A stretch of DNA of 64,000 nucleotides from Blastocatellia bacterium UBA7656 (GCA_002483445.1 DLHY01000059.1:1-64000), one strand, 5' to 3'; positions 44,101-53,854 are shown, counted from the stretch's first letter. Notes: generated by a model from the sequence alone, not told the origin. Numbers and translations are program-made.

Positions 44101-44130
44101 AGGGCGGCCATGAAGGTCGCCCTTTTTTTT
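44101..44130 (+). terminator. Rho-independent terminator
   Basis: Stem AGGGCGGCC (44101-44109) with GGTCGCCCT (44115-44123), one G-U pair, 5-nt loop, followed by eight T to 44130. It follows the TolC-type gene. Confidence 0.88.
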
Positions 44131-44190
44131 ATCCGGTCTTATTGAAAAATGTTGGATCGCCCGTCAGTGGAGTCAGGGTTAGTCAGAAGA

Positions 44191-44505
44191 TCAGCCGACG
44201 AATCTGTTTATGCGCTCGCAGTCCTGTGAGGAGAGTTCAGTAAAATCCACGCCGAAGCCGACTCTGAATTGATGATAACTGACAACACCCGCAGCCAGAA
44301 CCTTATGACCGTCTGGCAGGCGGAATTGAAGATTGATTTTCGACCCGGTGACAGGCGGAACAAAGCTTTCGACGAACGCGCGGTTCGGGCTGAGGTCGAG
44401 GATGCGGCATTCCCGTCCGTCTCCGTTCACTTCGCAGCGGACGCGCAATAAATCACTGGCATCCGCTCTGGTTGGCGCAGTGGCGCAAACTCCTGCGGCA
44501 CTCAT
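44191..44505 (-). CDS. PilZ domain protein, non-canonical
   Basis: PilZ domains usually bind cyclic-di-GMP. The fold pattern is present (LLRVRCEV, ILDLSPNRAFVES, KINLQFRLPDG, GVVSYHQFRVGFGVDF), but the RxxxR motif is not clear and the second motif D/NxSxxG reads DLSPNR, lacking the Gly. Binding of c-di-GMP is therefore doubtful. The gene has AAGGAGGAT before ATG 44505. It is 104 residues, a single domain. Confidence 0.72.
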   Translation of the reverse strand: MSAAGVCATAPTRADASDLLRVRCEVNGDGRECRILDLSPNRAFVESFVPPVTGSKINLQFRLPDGHKVLAAGVVSYHQFRVGFGVDFTELSSQDCERINRFVG

Positions 44506-44805
44506 GTCTTTATCCTCCTTGATTGCTATGAATCTCTACCGTCCTGAAAATTGCAAACCCCTTGAATCCTTGAGCATACACCCTCGCTGATAAGATGACA
44601 AATAAAATTTATGCGATTTGCCTGGCGCAAGTTGATGGCTGAAATGCAGGGCCGTCCCTGTGGTGACCGGGAACGAATATGGCTCAGATGAATTCACCTC
44701 CGCAGCCGCCCGGAGCGAAGGCGCAAGAACCCCCTGCGTCTGTGCGTCTCCGAAATAAGGCTTTTGCGGCGGTGAGCTTTTGATCATACGGGGGCGTCCA
44801 TCGAT
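44506..44805. other. Intergenic region without recognisable gene
   Basis: About 300 bp between the PilZ and DUF1501 genes. Open frames here lack ribosome-binding sites or family resemblance. No hairpin with a T-tract stands out. Confidence 0.4.
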
Positions 44806-46083
44806 TCACAAAAATCCGACATTCGGGAACCTCGCTCCGAGCGCGAGACGCGAATCGAAATTCAACCACCGATCAAGTATCGTCGCGTAGACTTCGCGAA
44901 AATCGACGTGGAATTTCGGATTCCCTCCATCATCAAGGTCGCTTTCTTTCAAACTCGGATGCTGGCTGTACACGCCGCCTTTGACCCCGTTGCCGATTAT
45001 AAACATCGGTCCCGACGTAGAATGATCCGTACCCAGGGATGCGTTCTCTTCAGGACGCCGCCCGAATTCTGACCATTGCATCATCAGCACCTTGTCGGCG
45101 AGATTGTGAGCAGCCATATCGTCGTAGAAAGCTTTGACCGCTTCTGAAAACCATCCGAGCAAAGTCGCGTGCGCTCCCTCGCGGCGGTTGGGCGAGCCGC
45201 CGGAAATTTCTATTTGATCGGAATGAGTATCAAAGCCGCCCACGTTGACGTGCATCAGAAAGGCTTCGGGCAGTGTGATCATCACCTGCGCCGCCATGCG
45301 GAGTCCCTGCGCCAGCGGATTATCTTCAGGGTAAACGACCGTTGAGTTGTAAGACTCGACGGCTGTCTGCACGCGCTCAGCCCCCCGCACAGAAGCCAGC
45401 ATCGTGCTGTTGACCGGATCAAGAAACCCGTCGGCGGAAAACCTGCGATTGGCCGCTTGCAGGAAAGTGTTGTACTGAGAGTCGTAATCATCCGGGTGGT
45501 ACGGATCGGTCAGAAAGGTGTACAGAGAGAAATCGCTGATATTCGGGATAACCACGCGGCTTGAATAAAACGCTCTCGGCAATTCTCCGCCGAACGAAGC
45601 GGCAGGAAGCCCCTGAGTGGAGACAAGCCCGACCTCGGCATACTTGCCCAGCCAGCCGGTGCGCGAAAGCCCCGTCGGGTCGGCGGTCTGCCACACCTCC
45701 ATCGCCTCGAAGTGCGAAAGCGTCGAATCGGGATAACCTGCTCCAAGAGCTATCGCCACCTTGCCCTGATCGTAGAGTCGCTTGATATCGATCATCGAGG
45801 GATGCAGGGCGAGCTTGTCGGTCAGTATGGTCGACTGTCCGGCGGGAGTTTGAAGCTCGCTTTCGCGCAGAGCCAGCCTCGGACGGATGCGATAGTATTC
45901 CGCGTCCGTGTAGGGGACGATGGTGTTGAGTCCGTCGTTTCCGCCCTCGAACTGAATGATGACCAGCTTGCGATTCGATTCGGACTGCGCCTGCGCCTCG
46001 CGAAGCAGCAGGTCAGGAAGCACCACGTCGATGGTGACCGCGCCTGCGCTGAGTTTGATGAATTGTCTTCTCGTCGTTTTCAT
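44806..46083 (-). CDS. DUF1501 family protein with Tat signal
   Basis: A sulfatase-like fold protein of unknown activity that occurs paired with DUF1800 proteins. MKTTRRQFIKLSAGAVTID is a twin-arginine signal, so it is exported folded. FEGGNDGLNTIVPY is the family hallmark, and FDTHSDQIE plus MQWSEFGRRPEENASLGTDH are conserved metal-site-like segments. At 425 residues it is full length. AAAGGAG lies 7 nt upstream of ATG 46083. It is directly downstream (12-bp gap) of the DUF1800 gene. Confidence 0.9.
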   Translation of the reverse strand: MKTTRRQFIKLSAGAVTIDVVLPDLLLREAQAQSESNRKLVIIQFEGGNDGLNTIVPYTDAEYYRIRPRLALRESELQTPAGQSTILTDKLALHPSMIDIKRLYDQGKVAIALGAGYPDSTLSHFEAMEVWQTADPTGLSRTGWLGKYAEVGLVSTQGLPAASFGGELPRAFYSSRVVIPNISDFSLYTFLTDPYHPDDYDSQYNTFLQAANRRFSADGFLDPVNSTMLASVRGAERVQTAVESYNSTVVYPEDNPLAQGLRMAAQVMITLPEAFLMHVNVGGFDTHSDQIEISGGSPNRREGAHATLLGWFSEAVKAFYDDMAAHNLADKVLMMQWSEFGRRPEENASLGTDHSTSGPMFIIGNGVKGGVYSQHPSLKESDLDDGGNPKFHVDFREVYATILDRWLNFDSRLALGARFPNVGFL

Positions 46084-46095
46084 GGTTTTCTCCTT

Positions 46096-47535
46096 TCAAT
46101 TCACCTGGAATTCAGCCAGGCACATAATCAAATGAACGAGTCCGCGCACCTTTTTGTCGATCACCTCGTTCGTCTTCCTGAACTCGACGGGGTTTCCCTG
46201 CGAGTCGGTTTCAAGATAAGCGATTAGCGAATCATTCGTCGCCGAATCCACGTTGAGCGGTCCCATAAGGGTCAGGAATTTTTTCACTGTTTTTTTGGCA
46301 TCTTTCTTTGTCAGTTTTTTGAGCCTGCTCAAAGTAAGGTGAAGTCCCGGCTCGTCGTGTTCAGGGCGATTTGCGGCTAGAAACGCGGCATAGTTGAAAC
46401 GGTTGAGCATCAGCGCCGTGTTGAGCCAGCCCAAATTAAGATTCCACCCCGACACGTCGGGGGGATTAAAGATGTCCTGACCGAGCGCCGCCGCTGCGTA
46501 CCAGAGTATGTGCGCAGGCTCGTGATTGTCGTAAGTTCCCGGCGTGAACCTCGCTTCGATCATGCGGGCCGCGCCGATGACCAGTTCGAGAGGCTGCTTG
46601 ATGAGAGCGAACCGCGCGCGCTGGCTGAAGAATTCGTCCGATGAAAAGATGGCGCGGGCAAGCTCTTTGATCGAATGATCGCGCCTCATATACACGTCAG
46701 CGAATTTATCGATGGTGGCGCGGTCTGCGGAACTGTCCGTAAGCGGATAGACGAAGAATTCGAAAAATTTCTTCACCAGAAAGCGAGCCGTCTCGCGTCG
46801 GGCGGCGATGATCTGAATTATATCTTCGCCGTCGTAATTGGCCGTCTGCCCGAACACCGTCTTGGGTCTGAAGTCGTGCTGATCCTCGTTGAATTCGAAT
46901 TGGTAATTGAACGGGTTGGACTCCTCTTCGTCAGGCGATGAGAAGTTCCATCCCGTGAAGGCGCGCGCTACCTCCTGCACGTCCCGTTCGGTGTAGTTGC
47001 GCTGACTGGTGACGGGATCGGTGATGCCCATGGTGAACAATTCCATAAGCTCGCGGGCGAAGTTCTCGTTCGGAGCATCGGCGACGTTCGTCACTCCATC
47101 GAGCCAAACGAGCATAGCCGGGTCTTTGGCGATTTTCGAGAGCAGAGTGTCGAACCGGTCGAGCGCGTGTTTGCGCAGCGTGCGGTTCTGAATGTACATC
47201 AGCGCGTCTTCGACTTTGGAGTTGGAGGTTGCGAAGTGGTTATGCCAGAAGAGAGTCATCTTTTCTTCGAACTGGCGGGGGCCGAGCATCATCAGAGTAG
47301 TCCACCAGCGGGTGATTTCGCCGCGATTGAACTTGTCGCCATCGCGCGGGTCTGAAAGATCGAAGCTCTCATCCATCAGATTATCGAAATCGGCATCATC
47401 AATCTGGTTGTAATTGATAAGGTAATCGACGGCTCCGTCGCGGCCACGCCCGATGAGGTTGTTGATATCGCTCTGGCTGCCGCCGAAAGCCATCCGCCGC
47501 ATAAGGTGCGCAGCGTCGTCGTAGGTGAATGCCAT
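46096..47535 (-). CDS. DUF1800 family protein
   Basis: Companion of the DUF1501 protein; genes of the pair are common in acidobacteria and planctomycetes and their role is unknown. MAFTYDDAAHLMRRMAFGGS at the N-terminus, FWHNHFATS, DGVTNVADAPNENFARELME and FTMGI are family signatures; the C-terminal part has the FNPPDVSGWN motif. At 479 residues it is complete. No signal peptide is obvious, unlike its Tat-exported partner. GGAGG 7 nt upstream supports ATG 47535. Confidence 0.9.
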   Translation of the reverse strand: MAFTYDDAAHLMRRMAFGGSQSDINNLIGRGRDGAVDYLINYNQIDDADFDNLMDESFDLSDPRDGDKFNRGEITRWWTTLMMLGPRQFEEKMTLFWHNHFATSNSKVEDALMYIQNRTLRKHALDRFDTLLSKIAKDPAMLVWLDGVTNVADAPNENFARELMELFTMGITDPVTSQRNYTERDVQEVARAFTGWNFSSPDEEESNPFNYQFEFNEDQHDFRPKTVFGQTANYDGEDIIQIIAARRETARFLVKKFFEFFVYPLTDSSADRATIDKFADVYMRRDHSIKELARAIFSSDEFFSQRARFALIKQPLELVIGAARMIEARFTPGTYDNHEPAHILWYAAAALGQDIFNPPDVSGWNLNLGWLNTALMLNRFNYAAFLAANRPEHDEPGLHLTLSRLKKLTKKDAKKTVKKFLTLMGPLNVDSATNDSLIAYLETDSQGNPVEFRKTNEVIDKKVRGLVHLIMCLAEFQVN

Positions 47536-47978
47536 AAGCTGCCTCCGAATCGAGAAGTCAGAAGTCAGAAGGGAGAGGCTTCTGCGCCTGTAGCAAAGAT
47601 CAAATTTTGTAGGGGCGAGAGTGGTTCGTGTGAGGATTCAAGCGGCCCTGTTCGAGGTGAGGAAGGGGAGCGACCGCAATGCAAACGCTTTTGAAAACCT
47701 GTTGCTGTTTACGGCCACATAATGCCGGAAAATATGATCGAAGGCAACAGAAACGATAAACTATTTTGCTACAACAACAGAAGAGATAACCGTTGAATCT
47801 GTTTTCATCACAGTTTATGATCGGACTGCCCAGGCAACCCCTCAGTCAAGGAGGCGCGGAAGGAACCGAATCGCTCGGCGATGTTTCCACTGAAAGAGAG
47901 GATGAGATTTCTTCGCGCCCAACGCGCACTTAAACTTGGGAGAATTTTCCAAGGAGATGCATTTGACAGGAGATACTC
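47536..47978. other. Intergenic region with heptamer half-array
   Basis: About 440 bp. At 47552-47580 there are three and a half 7-nt units (AGAAGTC, AGAAGTC, AGAAGGG, AGAGGCT) with no long inverted partner, possibly a decayed heptamer hairpin. A short hairpin is not evident elsewhere; GGAG before 47979 serves the next gene. Confidence 0.4.
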
Positions 47979-48539
47979 ATGGCCCAGGTAAAAGGAACTT
48001 TGATCGAGGCTTGGAGGAGCTTCCTCAAAGATCGCTACGGAGAGGAAAAAGTCGCCAGCGCGGTTCAGTCTCTCGATGCAGACGACCGCCTGCATCTGCT
48101 GTCGCCGACACGCGATTCAAGCTGGTATTCGATGGAGGTGCAGGAGGCGATGGGCCGCCTTACAAAGGCTCTTGCCACGCCAGCGGACAAAGACCTGGCA
48201 TCGGAACTGGGGCGTTATACGGCTGACTACGTTTTTACGAAAATTTATCCTACAGTGATCGACCAGGACGCTGGCAAGAAAAAAGCCTTTGGCTGGTTTG
48301 ACTATGTTCTGTTCCAGGACTTGCGCAAGTGCGTATCCGAATCGACCGGGCCTACTTCCTCCGTGACCCGGTATTATTACCTCGAAGGCAAGCCGACGCC
48401 GGGACAATGCCGGTCTCTCAAAGCCTTTTTAATACGTATGTCAGAGTTAAGAGGAAGGCAAAACGTAACCTGTGTCCACCGGAAATGCCTATCGAAAGGT
48501 GACGACTGCTGCGAGTTTCTTATGGAGTGGGAAAACTGA
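47979..48539 (+). CDS. V4R-like sensory protein (copy 1)
   Basis: A 186-residue protein ending in CVHRKCLSKGDDCCEFLMEW, the Cys-rich Gly-Asp-xx-Cys end of V4R (4-vinyl reductase) domains, which bind small hydrocarbons or metals in regulators. The N-terminal 110 residues (MAQVKGTLIEAWRSFLKDRY) resemble the helical part of heme-NO-binding-like proteins. It is a close paralog of the next gene (large majority of residues identical, including VSESTGPTSSV and YYYLEGKPT). No DNA-binding domain is present, so it may act as a sensor subunit. Confidence 0.6.
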   Translation: MAQVKGTLIEAWRSFLKDRYGEEKVASAVQSLDADDRLHLLSPTRDSSWYSMEVQEAMGRLTKALATPADKDLASELGRYTADYVFTKIYPTVIDQDAGKKKAFGWFDYVLFQDLRKCVSESTGPTSSVTRYYYLEGKPTPGQCRSLKAFLIRMSELRGRQNVTCVHRKCLSKGDDCCEFLMEWEN

Positions 48540-48779
48540 GTTTGCTGGTTGTCGCACGGCATCGCGCCTGAGCCGAAATGAAAAAAAGCCAGCGCCCGTC
48601 TGATTACTGCTTCGATCAGCCTGTCAGAATCAACTGTTGAATCCGCTATCGGCGCGGTTTATGATCTGATCACCCAAACTGCCTCTATGTCAATCACGCA
48701 CGACCGGAAGGGGGTTCTTTCCCCAGGAAGCGCAATAGCCGAAGACTATTCAAAGAGCCAAACCTCGTAGGAGAAAATT

Positions 48780-49337
48780 ATGGCCCAGGTAAAAGGGACT
48801 TTGATCAATGCCTGGAAGAGCTTTCTCAAGGAACGCTACGGAGAAGACAGGCTTATGAGCGCAATCCAGTTGCTTGATTCGAACGACCGGATTCATCTAC
48901 TCTCCCCGATACTCGATTCAACCTGGTACCCGATTGAGATGCAGCAGGTAATGGGCCGCCTCACAAAAATTCTCGCTGCGCCAACAGACAAAGACCTGGC
49001 ATCAGAACTGGGGCGTTATATGGCTGACCATGTTTACACGAAGATTTATCGCACGGTGCTCGCCGGGGGGGCTGGCAAGAATAAATCCACCGACTGGTTT
49101 GACGATATTCTGTTCCGGGACTTGCGCAAGTGCGTATCCGAATCGACAGGGCCTACTTCCTCTGTGAGCCGCTACTATTACCTCGAAGGCAAGCCGACCT
49201 CTGGACAATGCCGGTCTCTCGGAGCCTTTATAATCCGGCAGCAGGAGTTGATAGGAAGGCAAAACGTAATCTGCGTCCACCAGAAATGCTCATCGAAAGG
49301 TGACGACTGCTGCGAGTTTGCGGTTGAGTGGGACTGA
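48780..49337 (+). CDS. V4R-like sensory protein (copy 2)
   Basis: A 185-residue paralog of the preceding gene, with the same start, central DKDLASELGRY segment and Cys-rich end (CVHQKCSSKGDDCCEF). AGGAG precedes ATG 48780. A 240-bp gap without other content separates the copies; the duplicated upstream sequence (TATGGCCCAGGTAAAAG) shows a recent tandem duplication. Same functional uncertainty. Confidence 0.6.
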   Translation: MAQVKGTLINAWKSFLKERYGEDRLMSAIQLLDSNDRIHLLSPILDSTWYPIEMQQVMGRLTKILAAPTDKDLASELGRYMADHVYTKIYRTVLAGGAGKNKSTDWFDDILFRDLRKCVSESTGPTSSVSRYYYLEGKPTSGQCRSLGAFIIRQQELIGRQNVICVHQKCSSKGDDCCEFAVEWD

Positions 49338-49393
49338 AGCGAACGGCTCGAACAGTCATTTCAAACCCGTAACTCTCCGCGCCATCCGTCAAT

Positions 49394-52207
49394 TCATTTG
49401 ATAACCACGTTGACCAGCTTGCGCGGCACTACGATAACCTTCACTATGTTGCGCCCTGCGGCTGCCGCCTGCACTTTTTCATCCTTGAGCGCAGACTCTC
49501 TCAAATGATCCTCACTTGCGTCGGGAGAGGCGAATATGCGGGTTCGCAACTTGCCGTTGACCTGCACGGCGATTTCCATCGCTTCATCGCGCGCAAGCTC
49601 GTCGCTAAACGTCGGCCATTCGGCCCGCGTGATGCTCTCCGCGTGGCCGAGCGTTTCCCACAACTCTTCCGAGATGTGAGGAGCGAACGGCGCAAGCATT
49701 CGAATCAAAGCCTCGAATGCTTCGCGAGCGAGTTTCGCGTCCACATCTGTCTGAGAGCCGTTTTTATCGACGGCTTGATCGAAGAGGTAAATCTCGTTGG
49801 TCAACTCCATCAACGATGAGATGCAGGTGTTGAGGTGTAAACGCTCTTCGAAGTTCTCCGTGATCGAGCGGATGATCTGATGCGCGCGACGACGCAATCG
49901 ACGTTGATAATCCCCCATCTCGCTCATCAATGGGAAATCCGCTGCGCTTACATCCACTAAGCGAGAGTGCCACTTGTAAGCGATGCGCCACACTCTTTGC
50001 AAGTATCTCGCCGCGCCTTCGAAACCGGCATCAGACCATTCCTTGTCCTTTTCGGGCGGTCCGGCAAACAGCACGAATACGCGAAGCGCGTCCGCGCCGT
50101 GAATTCGGATCATCTCGATGGGGTCGACGGCGTTCTTGCGCGATTTAGACATCTTCTCGACGCGGCCCACTTCGACCACGTTGCCGCAGAATTTGCACGT
50201 CTTTTCGTCGGTGACTTCTTCGGGGAAGAGCCAGTCGTGATACTCAATCGCCGCTTTCGCGCGGTCGAGTATCTTCGTCTTCAACTCGTCGAAGCGCGCA
50301 GAGCCGATGGCTTTCTTCACCGCGATTGAAAACTCATCTTCGCCCAAAATCTTTTGACCCGCGAGGCTATGGAGTTTGCTCAAAATCTCTTCGCCTGCTC
50401 CATCCGCTTTCAAGCTGGTTAAAACCTCACTGGTTATTTCGAAAGTCGGGCGACAGCGATAAGTCTCCTTGCATACCATTCCCTGCGTGAGCAATCGCGC
50501 GACCGGCTCATCGAATTCGACGAGTCCAAAATCGCGCATCACCTTTGTCCAGTAGCGGGTGTAGATCAAATGCAAAACGGCGTGCTCTATTCCGCCAATG
50601 TACTGATCGACGGGCAGCCAGTAATGAACGATGTCAGAATCGAACGGCTTCTCGTCATTATGCGGATCGCAGTAGCGAAAGTAATACCAGTTCGAATCGA
50701 CGAAAGTGTCCATCGTATCGGTATCGCGACGGGCCGCGCCTTTGCATTTGGGGCAAACGACGTTGACAAACTCAGGCACGTGATCGAGCGGCGATCCGCC
50801 TTCGACCGCCAGATTCACTCCCTTTGGCAACACGACAGGCAACTCGTCATCAGGCACGGGAACTATTCCGCACTCGGCGCAGTGAATCATAGGAACGGGC
50901 GTCCCCCAGTAACGCTGACGCGAGATTCCCCAGTCTCTCAATTTGTAAGTGATCGCGCCGCGACCGAAACCTTTTTCTTCGGCATAAGCAGTCATCCTCG
51001 TGTTGGCTTCTTCTGAACTGAGACCGCTCCACTCGCCCGTGTTGACGGTGACTGTCCATTCTTCGTTAGGAGATTCCATCTCTTCCGCCGGAATCTCCTG
51101 CCCTTCTGAAGTCAACTTGATTTGACGAAAAGGCAAGCTGTACTTGCGCGAGAATTCGAAGTCGCGCTCGTCGCCCGCAGGCACGCTCATCACTGCGCCC
51201 GTCCCGTAATCGATCAAAACGAAGTTCGCCGTCCATACAGGCATTCGTTCGCCATTAAATGGATTGATCGCATAAGAGCCGGTGAAGATGCCTTCTTTTT
51301 CGAGGCTCTCGACGGTGCGGCCCGTGCGTTCCTGTCGTCGAATTCTCTCGACGAATTGCAAAACGGACTGGCGCTCGTCGCGGCCTTCGATGAGGCTTTC
51401 GATCAATTGATGCTCAGGCGCGAGGATGATCGCGTTTGCGCCGAATATCGTATCGATGCGCGTGGTGAAGACTGTGATTTTCTGCTCCGCGCCCTCGATT
51501 TGAAAATCGACGTGCGCGCCGCGAGATCGGCCTATCCAGTTGCGCTGCTGGGTGACTACGCGCTCAGGCCATTTGCCTTCCAGCGAGTCGAGCGAGTCGA
51601 GCAACTGATCGGCATAATCCGTTATGCGCGCGAACCATTGCATCAACTGTTTCTGAATGACTGCCGTGCCGCAGCGCCAGCACTCGCCGTTTGCTGCCTG
51701 TTCATTCGAAAGAGATATATTTTCTTTCGGACACCAGTTGACGGGAGCCAATTTGCGATAGAGCATCCCGCGCTCGAACATTCGAATGAAGAACCACTGA
51801 TTCCACTTGTAGTATTCGGGGTCGCAGGTGGCGATTTCGCGCGACCAGTCATAGCTGAAGCCCATGCGCTGCAACTGGCCCTTCATATACTGAATGGCAT
51901 CGCGGGTGAATTGTTCCGGGTCGATGCCGTTTTTGATAGCGGCAGTTTCGGCGGGCTGACCGAAGGCATCCCAGCCGAAGGGGTGGATGACATTGAGTCC
52001 GCGCAGACGTTTGTACCCGGCGAGCGCGTCGCCTATGAGGTAATTGCTCATGTGTCCGACGTGCGCGCGCCCGGAGGTGTAGGCCAGCATTTCGAGGCAG
52101 TAGAATTTTTTTCTGTCGGGGTCTTCCCTGACCTCGAAAGTTTTCTCATCACTCCAACGCCGCTGCCATTTTTGTTCGATCTCTTCCGGGAAATATTTTT
52201 CTTTCAT
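49394..52207 (-). CDS. leuS: Leucyl-tRNA synthetase
   Basis: Charges tRNA-Leu. MKEKYFPEEIEQKWQRRW starts a standard LeuRS; the HIGH motif is HVGH (residues 49-52) and the KMSKS motif is KMSKSRKN (about residue 680). At 937 residues it is above the usual 800-880 owing to an insert of about 90 residues between the TQGMV segment and KMSKS, which holds helices and a CKFCG Cys pair; this replaces the usual leucine-specific domain. The editing domain (CP1) is in place. ATG 52207 is chosen; the frame extends 13 codons upstream into the nfo end without support. Confidence 0.95.
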   Translation of the reverse strand: MKEKYFPEEIEQKWQRRWSDEKTFEVREDPDRKKFYCLEMLAYTSGRAHVGHMSNYLIGDALAGYKRLRGLNVIHPFGWDAFGQPAETAAIKNGIDPEQFTRDAIQYMKGQLQRMGFSYDWSREIATCDPEYYKWNQWFFIRMFERGMLYRKLAPVNWCPKENISLSNEQAANGECWRCGTAVIQKQLMQWFARITDYADQLLDSLDSLEGKWPERVVTQQRNWIGRSRGAHVDFQIEGAEQKITVFTTRIDTIFGANAIILAPEHQLIESLIEGRDERQSVLQFVERIRRQERTGRTVESLEKEGIFTGSYAINPFNGERMPVWTANFVLIDYGTGAVMSVPAGDERDFEFSRKYSLPFRQIKLTSEGQEIPAEEMESPNEEWTVTVNTGEWSGLSSEEANTRMTAYAEEKGFGRGAITYKLRDWGISRQRYWGTPVPMIHCAECGIVPVPDDELPVVLPKGVNLAVEGGSPLDHVPEFVNVVCPKCKGAARRDTDTMDTFVDSNWYYFRYCDPHNDEKPFDSDIVHYWLPVDQYIGGIEHAVLHLIYTRYWTKVMRDFGLVEFDEPVARLLTQGMVCKETYRCRPTFEITSEVLTSLKADGAGEEILSKLHSLAGQKILGEDEFSIAVKKAIGSARFDELKTKILDRAKAAIEYHDWLFPEEVTDEKTCKFCGNVVEVGRVEKMSKSRKNAVDPIEMIRIHGADALRVFVLFAGPPEKDKEWSDAGFEGAARYLQRVWRIAYKWHSRLVDVSAADFPLMSEMGDYQRRLRRRAHQIIRSITENFEERLHLNTCISSLMELTNEIYLFDQAVDKNGSQTDVDAKLAREAFEALIRMLAPFAPHISEELWETLGHAESITRAEWPTFSDELARDEAMEIAVQVNGKLRTRIFASPDASEDHLRESALKDEKVQAAAAGRNIVKVIVVPRKLVNVVIK

Positions 52208-52242
52208 AACTCTTGCCTGCAATGCGAAGACGAAAAACCCTT

Positions 52243-53097
52243 TCAACTGTTCGCTATCTCGCGAATCGTTGAAAGGTTTCCACAGTCGCCGCGATTCTCA
52301 TCGATCGGAGTTTCTAAAATAAATGGTATGCGGCGAAACTTCAAGTTATGCGTCAAACGACGAAACGCCGCGGCTCCAATATGACCAAGCCCTATATGCT
52401 CGTGGCGATCTACTCTCGAACCCAACCGGGCCTTCGAATCATTGCAGTGAACCAGTCTGATTCGATCAAAGCCGAATGACCTTTCAATTGCGCGACAAGT
52501 CGCTCTGAATCCCGATTCGGTCGAGATGTCATACCCCGCGGCGAACGTGTGTGCGGTGTCGAGGCATACCGCGACTGGAAGATCATCAAGCGCAGCTATA
52601 ATCTCAGCCACCTGATCGAACGCGCAGCCAATCGATGATCCCTGTCCGGCTGTGTTTTCAATCAAAATGGTCAGGCCGTTCATATTCAATCCGCGCGCTG
52701 CGTATCTGATCGATTCGACCGCCGTGTGAATGCCCGCTTCAGCCGTCGCGTTTTTGGGATTTCCAGGATGAACGACCAGATAATCCGCGCCAAGCTCAAG
52801 CCCGCGCTCGATCTCCTGTCGGAATGCTGCGCGAGAACGATCAAGTACAACCGCATCCTGAGCCGCGAGGTTTATCAGATAAACCGAATGAATCGCCATC
52901 GGCCATAAACCGGCTTTCTCGCGCGCATCGCGAAAACGGCGAATCTCTTCACGAGAGAGAGCGCGATCCGACCAGCCTCGCGGGTTGCGCGCAAATATCT
53001 GAAAACAGTCACAGCCCTTTTCAACTGCTTCCGAGATGGCGCGCGTGATGCCGCCCGCGATTGATGTATGCACTCCGACGATCAAAGGTTTTGCCAT
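52243..53097 (-). CDS. nfo: Endonuclease IV (AP endonuclease)
   Basis: A zinc-dependent TIM-barrel enzyme that cuts DNA at abasic sites in base-excision repair. GVHTSIAGGITRAI, FQIFARNPRGW, VVHPGNPKN, ILIENTAGQGSSIG, CLDTAHTFAAGYD, VHCNDSKARLGSRVDRHEHI and FILETP are the family motifs in order. At 284 residues it is complete. It is upstream of, and co-oriented with, leuS (gap about 35 bp), so they are probably co-transcribed. Confidence 0.95.
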   Translation of the reverse strand: MAKPLIVGVHTSIAGGITRAISEAVEKGCDCFQIFARNPRGWSDRALSREEIRRFRDAREKAGLWPMAIHSVYLINLAAQDAVVLDRSRAAFRQEIERGLELGADYLVVHPGNPKNATAEAGIHTAVESIRYAARGLNMNGLTILIENTAGQGSSIGCAFDQVAEIIAALDDLPVAVCLDTAHTFAAGYDISTESGFRATCRAIERSFGFDRIRLVHCNDSKARLGSRVDRHEHIGLGHIGAAAFRRLTHNLKFRRIPFILETPIDENRGDCGNLSTIREIANS

Positions 53098-53452
53098 AGC
53101 GGATCAGGTCGCGTTTGAGGATAGCGGCGGGACGGGCGGCTGTAAAGCGACTCTGCAACAGGCTGGCGCAACATTACTCAGACATAAGCAGCAGGTTTAT
53201 TGCGCGCGCAGTTTCAAAGCTTCGTCTAACTCGTAGCAATTCCTGGCTCGGTGTTTTTCTCGTCCGATGGCACGAGCGTTGCCTTTATATCGTGCGAGCA
53301 TCGGTTGAAAGATCGGTACTCAAATCTAAGAACGATGAGAGTCGTTTCGGTCTAACACGCGCATCCGTTTCGGCGTCGTGGCGCAAGGGCAGGGCCAAAG
53401 TTCTCGCCTGGCGTCACGCCGCCTCAAACGGGAAACTCGCGCCCCTGAATTT
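53098..53452. other. Intergenic region without recognisable gene
   Basis: About 355 bp upstream of nfo. It holds only unlikely short frames; I see no hairpin with a T-tract and no clear promoter boxes. Confidence 0.4.
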
Positions 53453-53605
53453 ATGCTGATCGCACTGATAATGGAATCAAACTGGGAATGGTGGCTGATA
53501 GCCGCGCTGGCTCTCGCTTATGGACTGGCTGTTCTGGTGTTCGTAATCGTGACTATCATGAAGAGCATCCGCGCGGACGATAGAAACAGGAAATTTGAAA
53601 AATGA
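53453..53605 (+). CDS. Possible single-helix small membrane protein
   Basis: A 50-residue frame, MLIALIMESNWEWW then a hydrophobic helix (about 16-37) and a basic tail IRADDRNRKFEK. The pattern fits a small membrane protein (outside Trp/aromatic, inside positive charge), but no ribosome-binding site precedes ATG 53453 or 53471 and no family is recognised. Low confidence. Confidence 0.25.
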   Translation: MLIALIMESNWEWWLIAALALAYGLAVLVFVIVTIMKSIRADDRNRKFEK

Positions 53606-53752
53606 AATTTCCCGGCTGGGGTCACTGGCGAGCGGCCTCAGAGAGGAACCGGGAATGAGCGGCTGCGGGTCGCGCCTGTTCGGGCGTGCGCAAACAGAGG
53701 CCGCGACATGAAATCCGATTCACCGCGTCCCCGCAGTCGCTCCGATATTAAA

Positions 53753-53854
53753 ATGGGTGATGGGTGATGGGTGATAGGGGATGGCATCACCCATCACCCA
53801 TCACCCATCACCCATCACCCATCACCCATCACCCATCACCCATCACCCATCACC
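53753..53854. repeat. Heptamer-array hairpin (unit CATCACC, ten perfect copies)
   Basis: Left: three perfect ATGGGTG units and one variant (53753-53784). Right: ten perfect CATCACC units (53785-53854). The left arm pairs with the first part of the right arm with almost no loop. The right array runs into the stop codon of the downstream DUF3108 gene. Confidence 0.93.

Noticed and set aside
51122..52384. Long antisense open frame across leuS and nfo
   Set aside because: It runs opposite two certain genes, and its translation has no recognisable motif; it is explained by codon bias of the coding strand.
53753..53854. CRISPR array
   Set aside because: The repeated unit is only 7 nt with no unique spacers and the array is inverted on itself; no cas genes are near.
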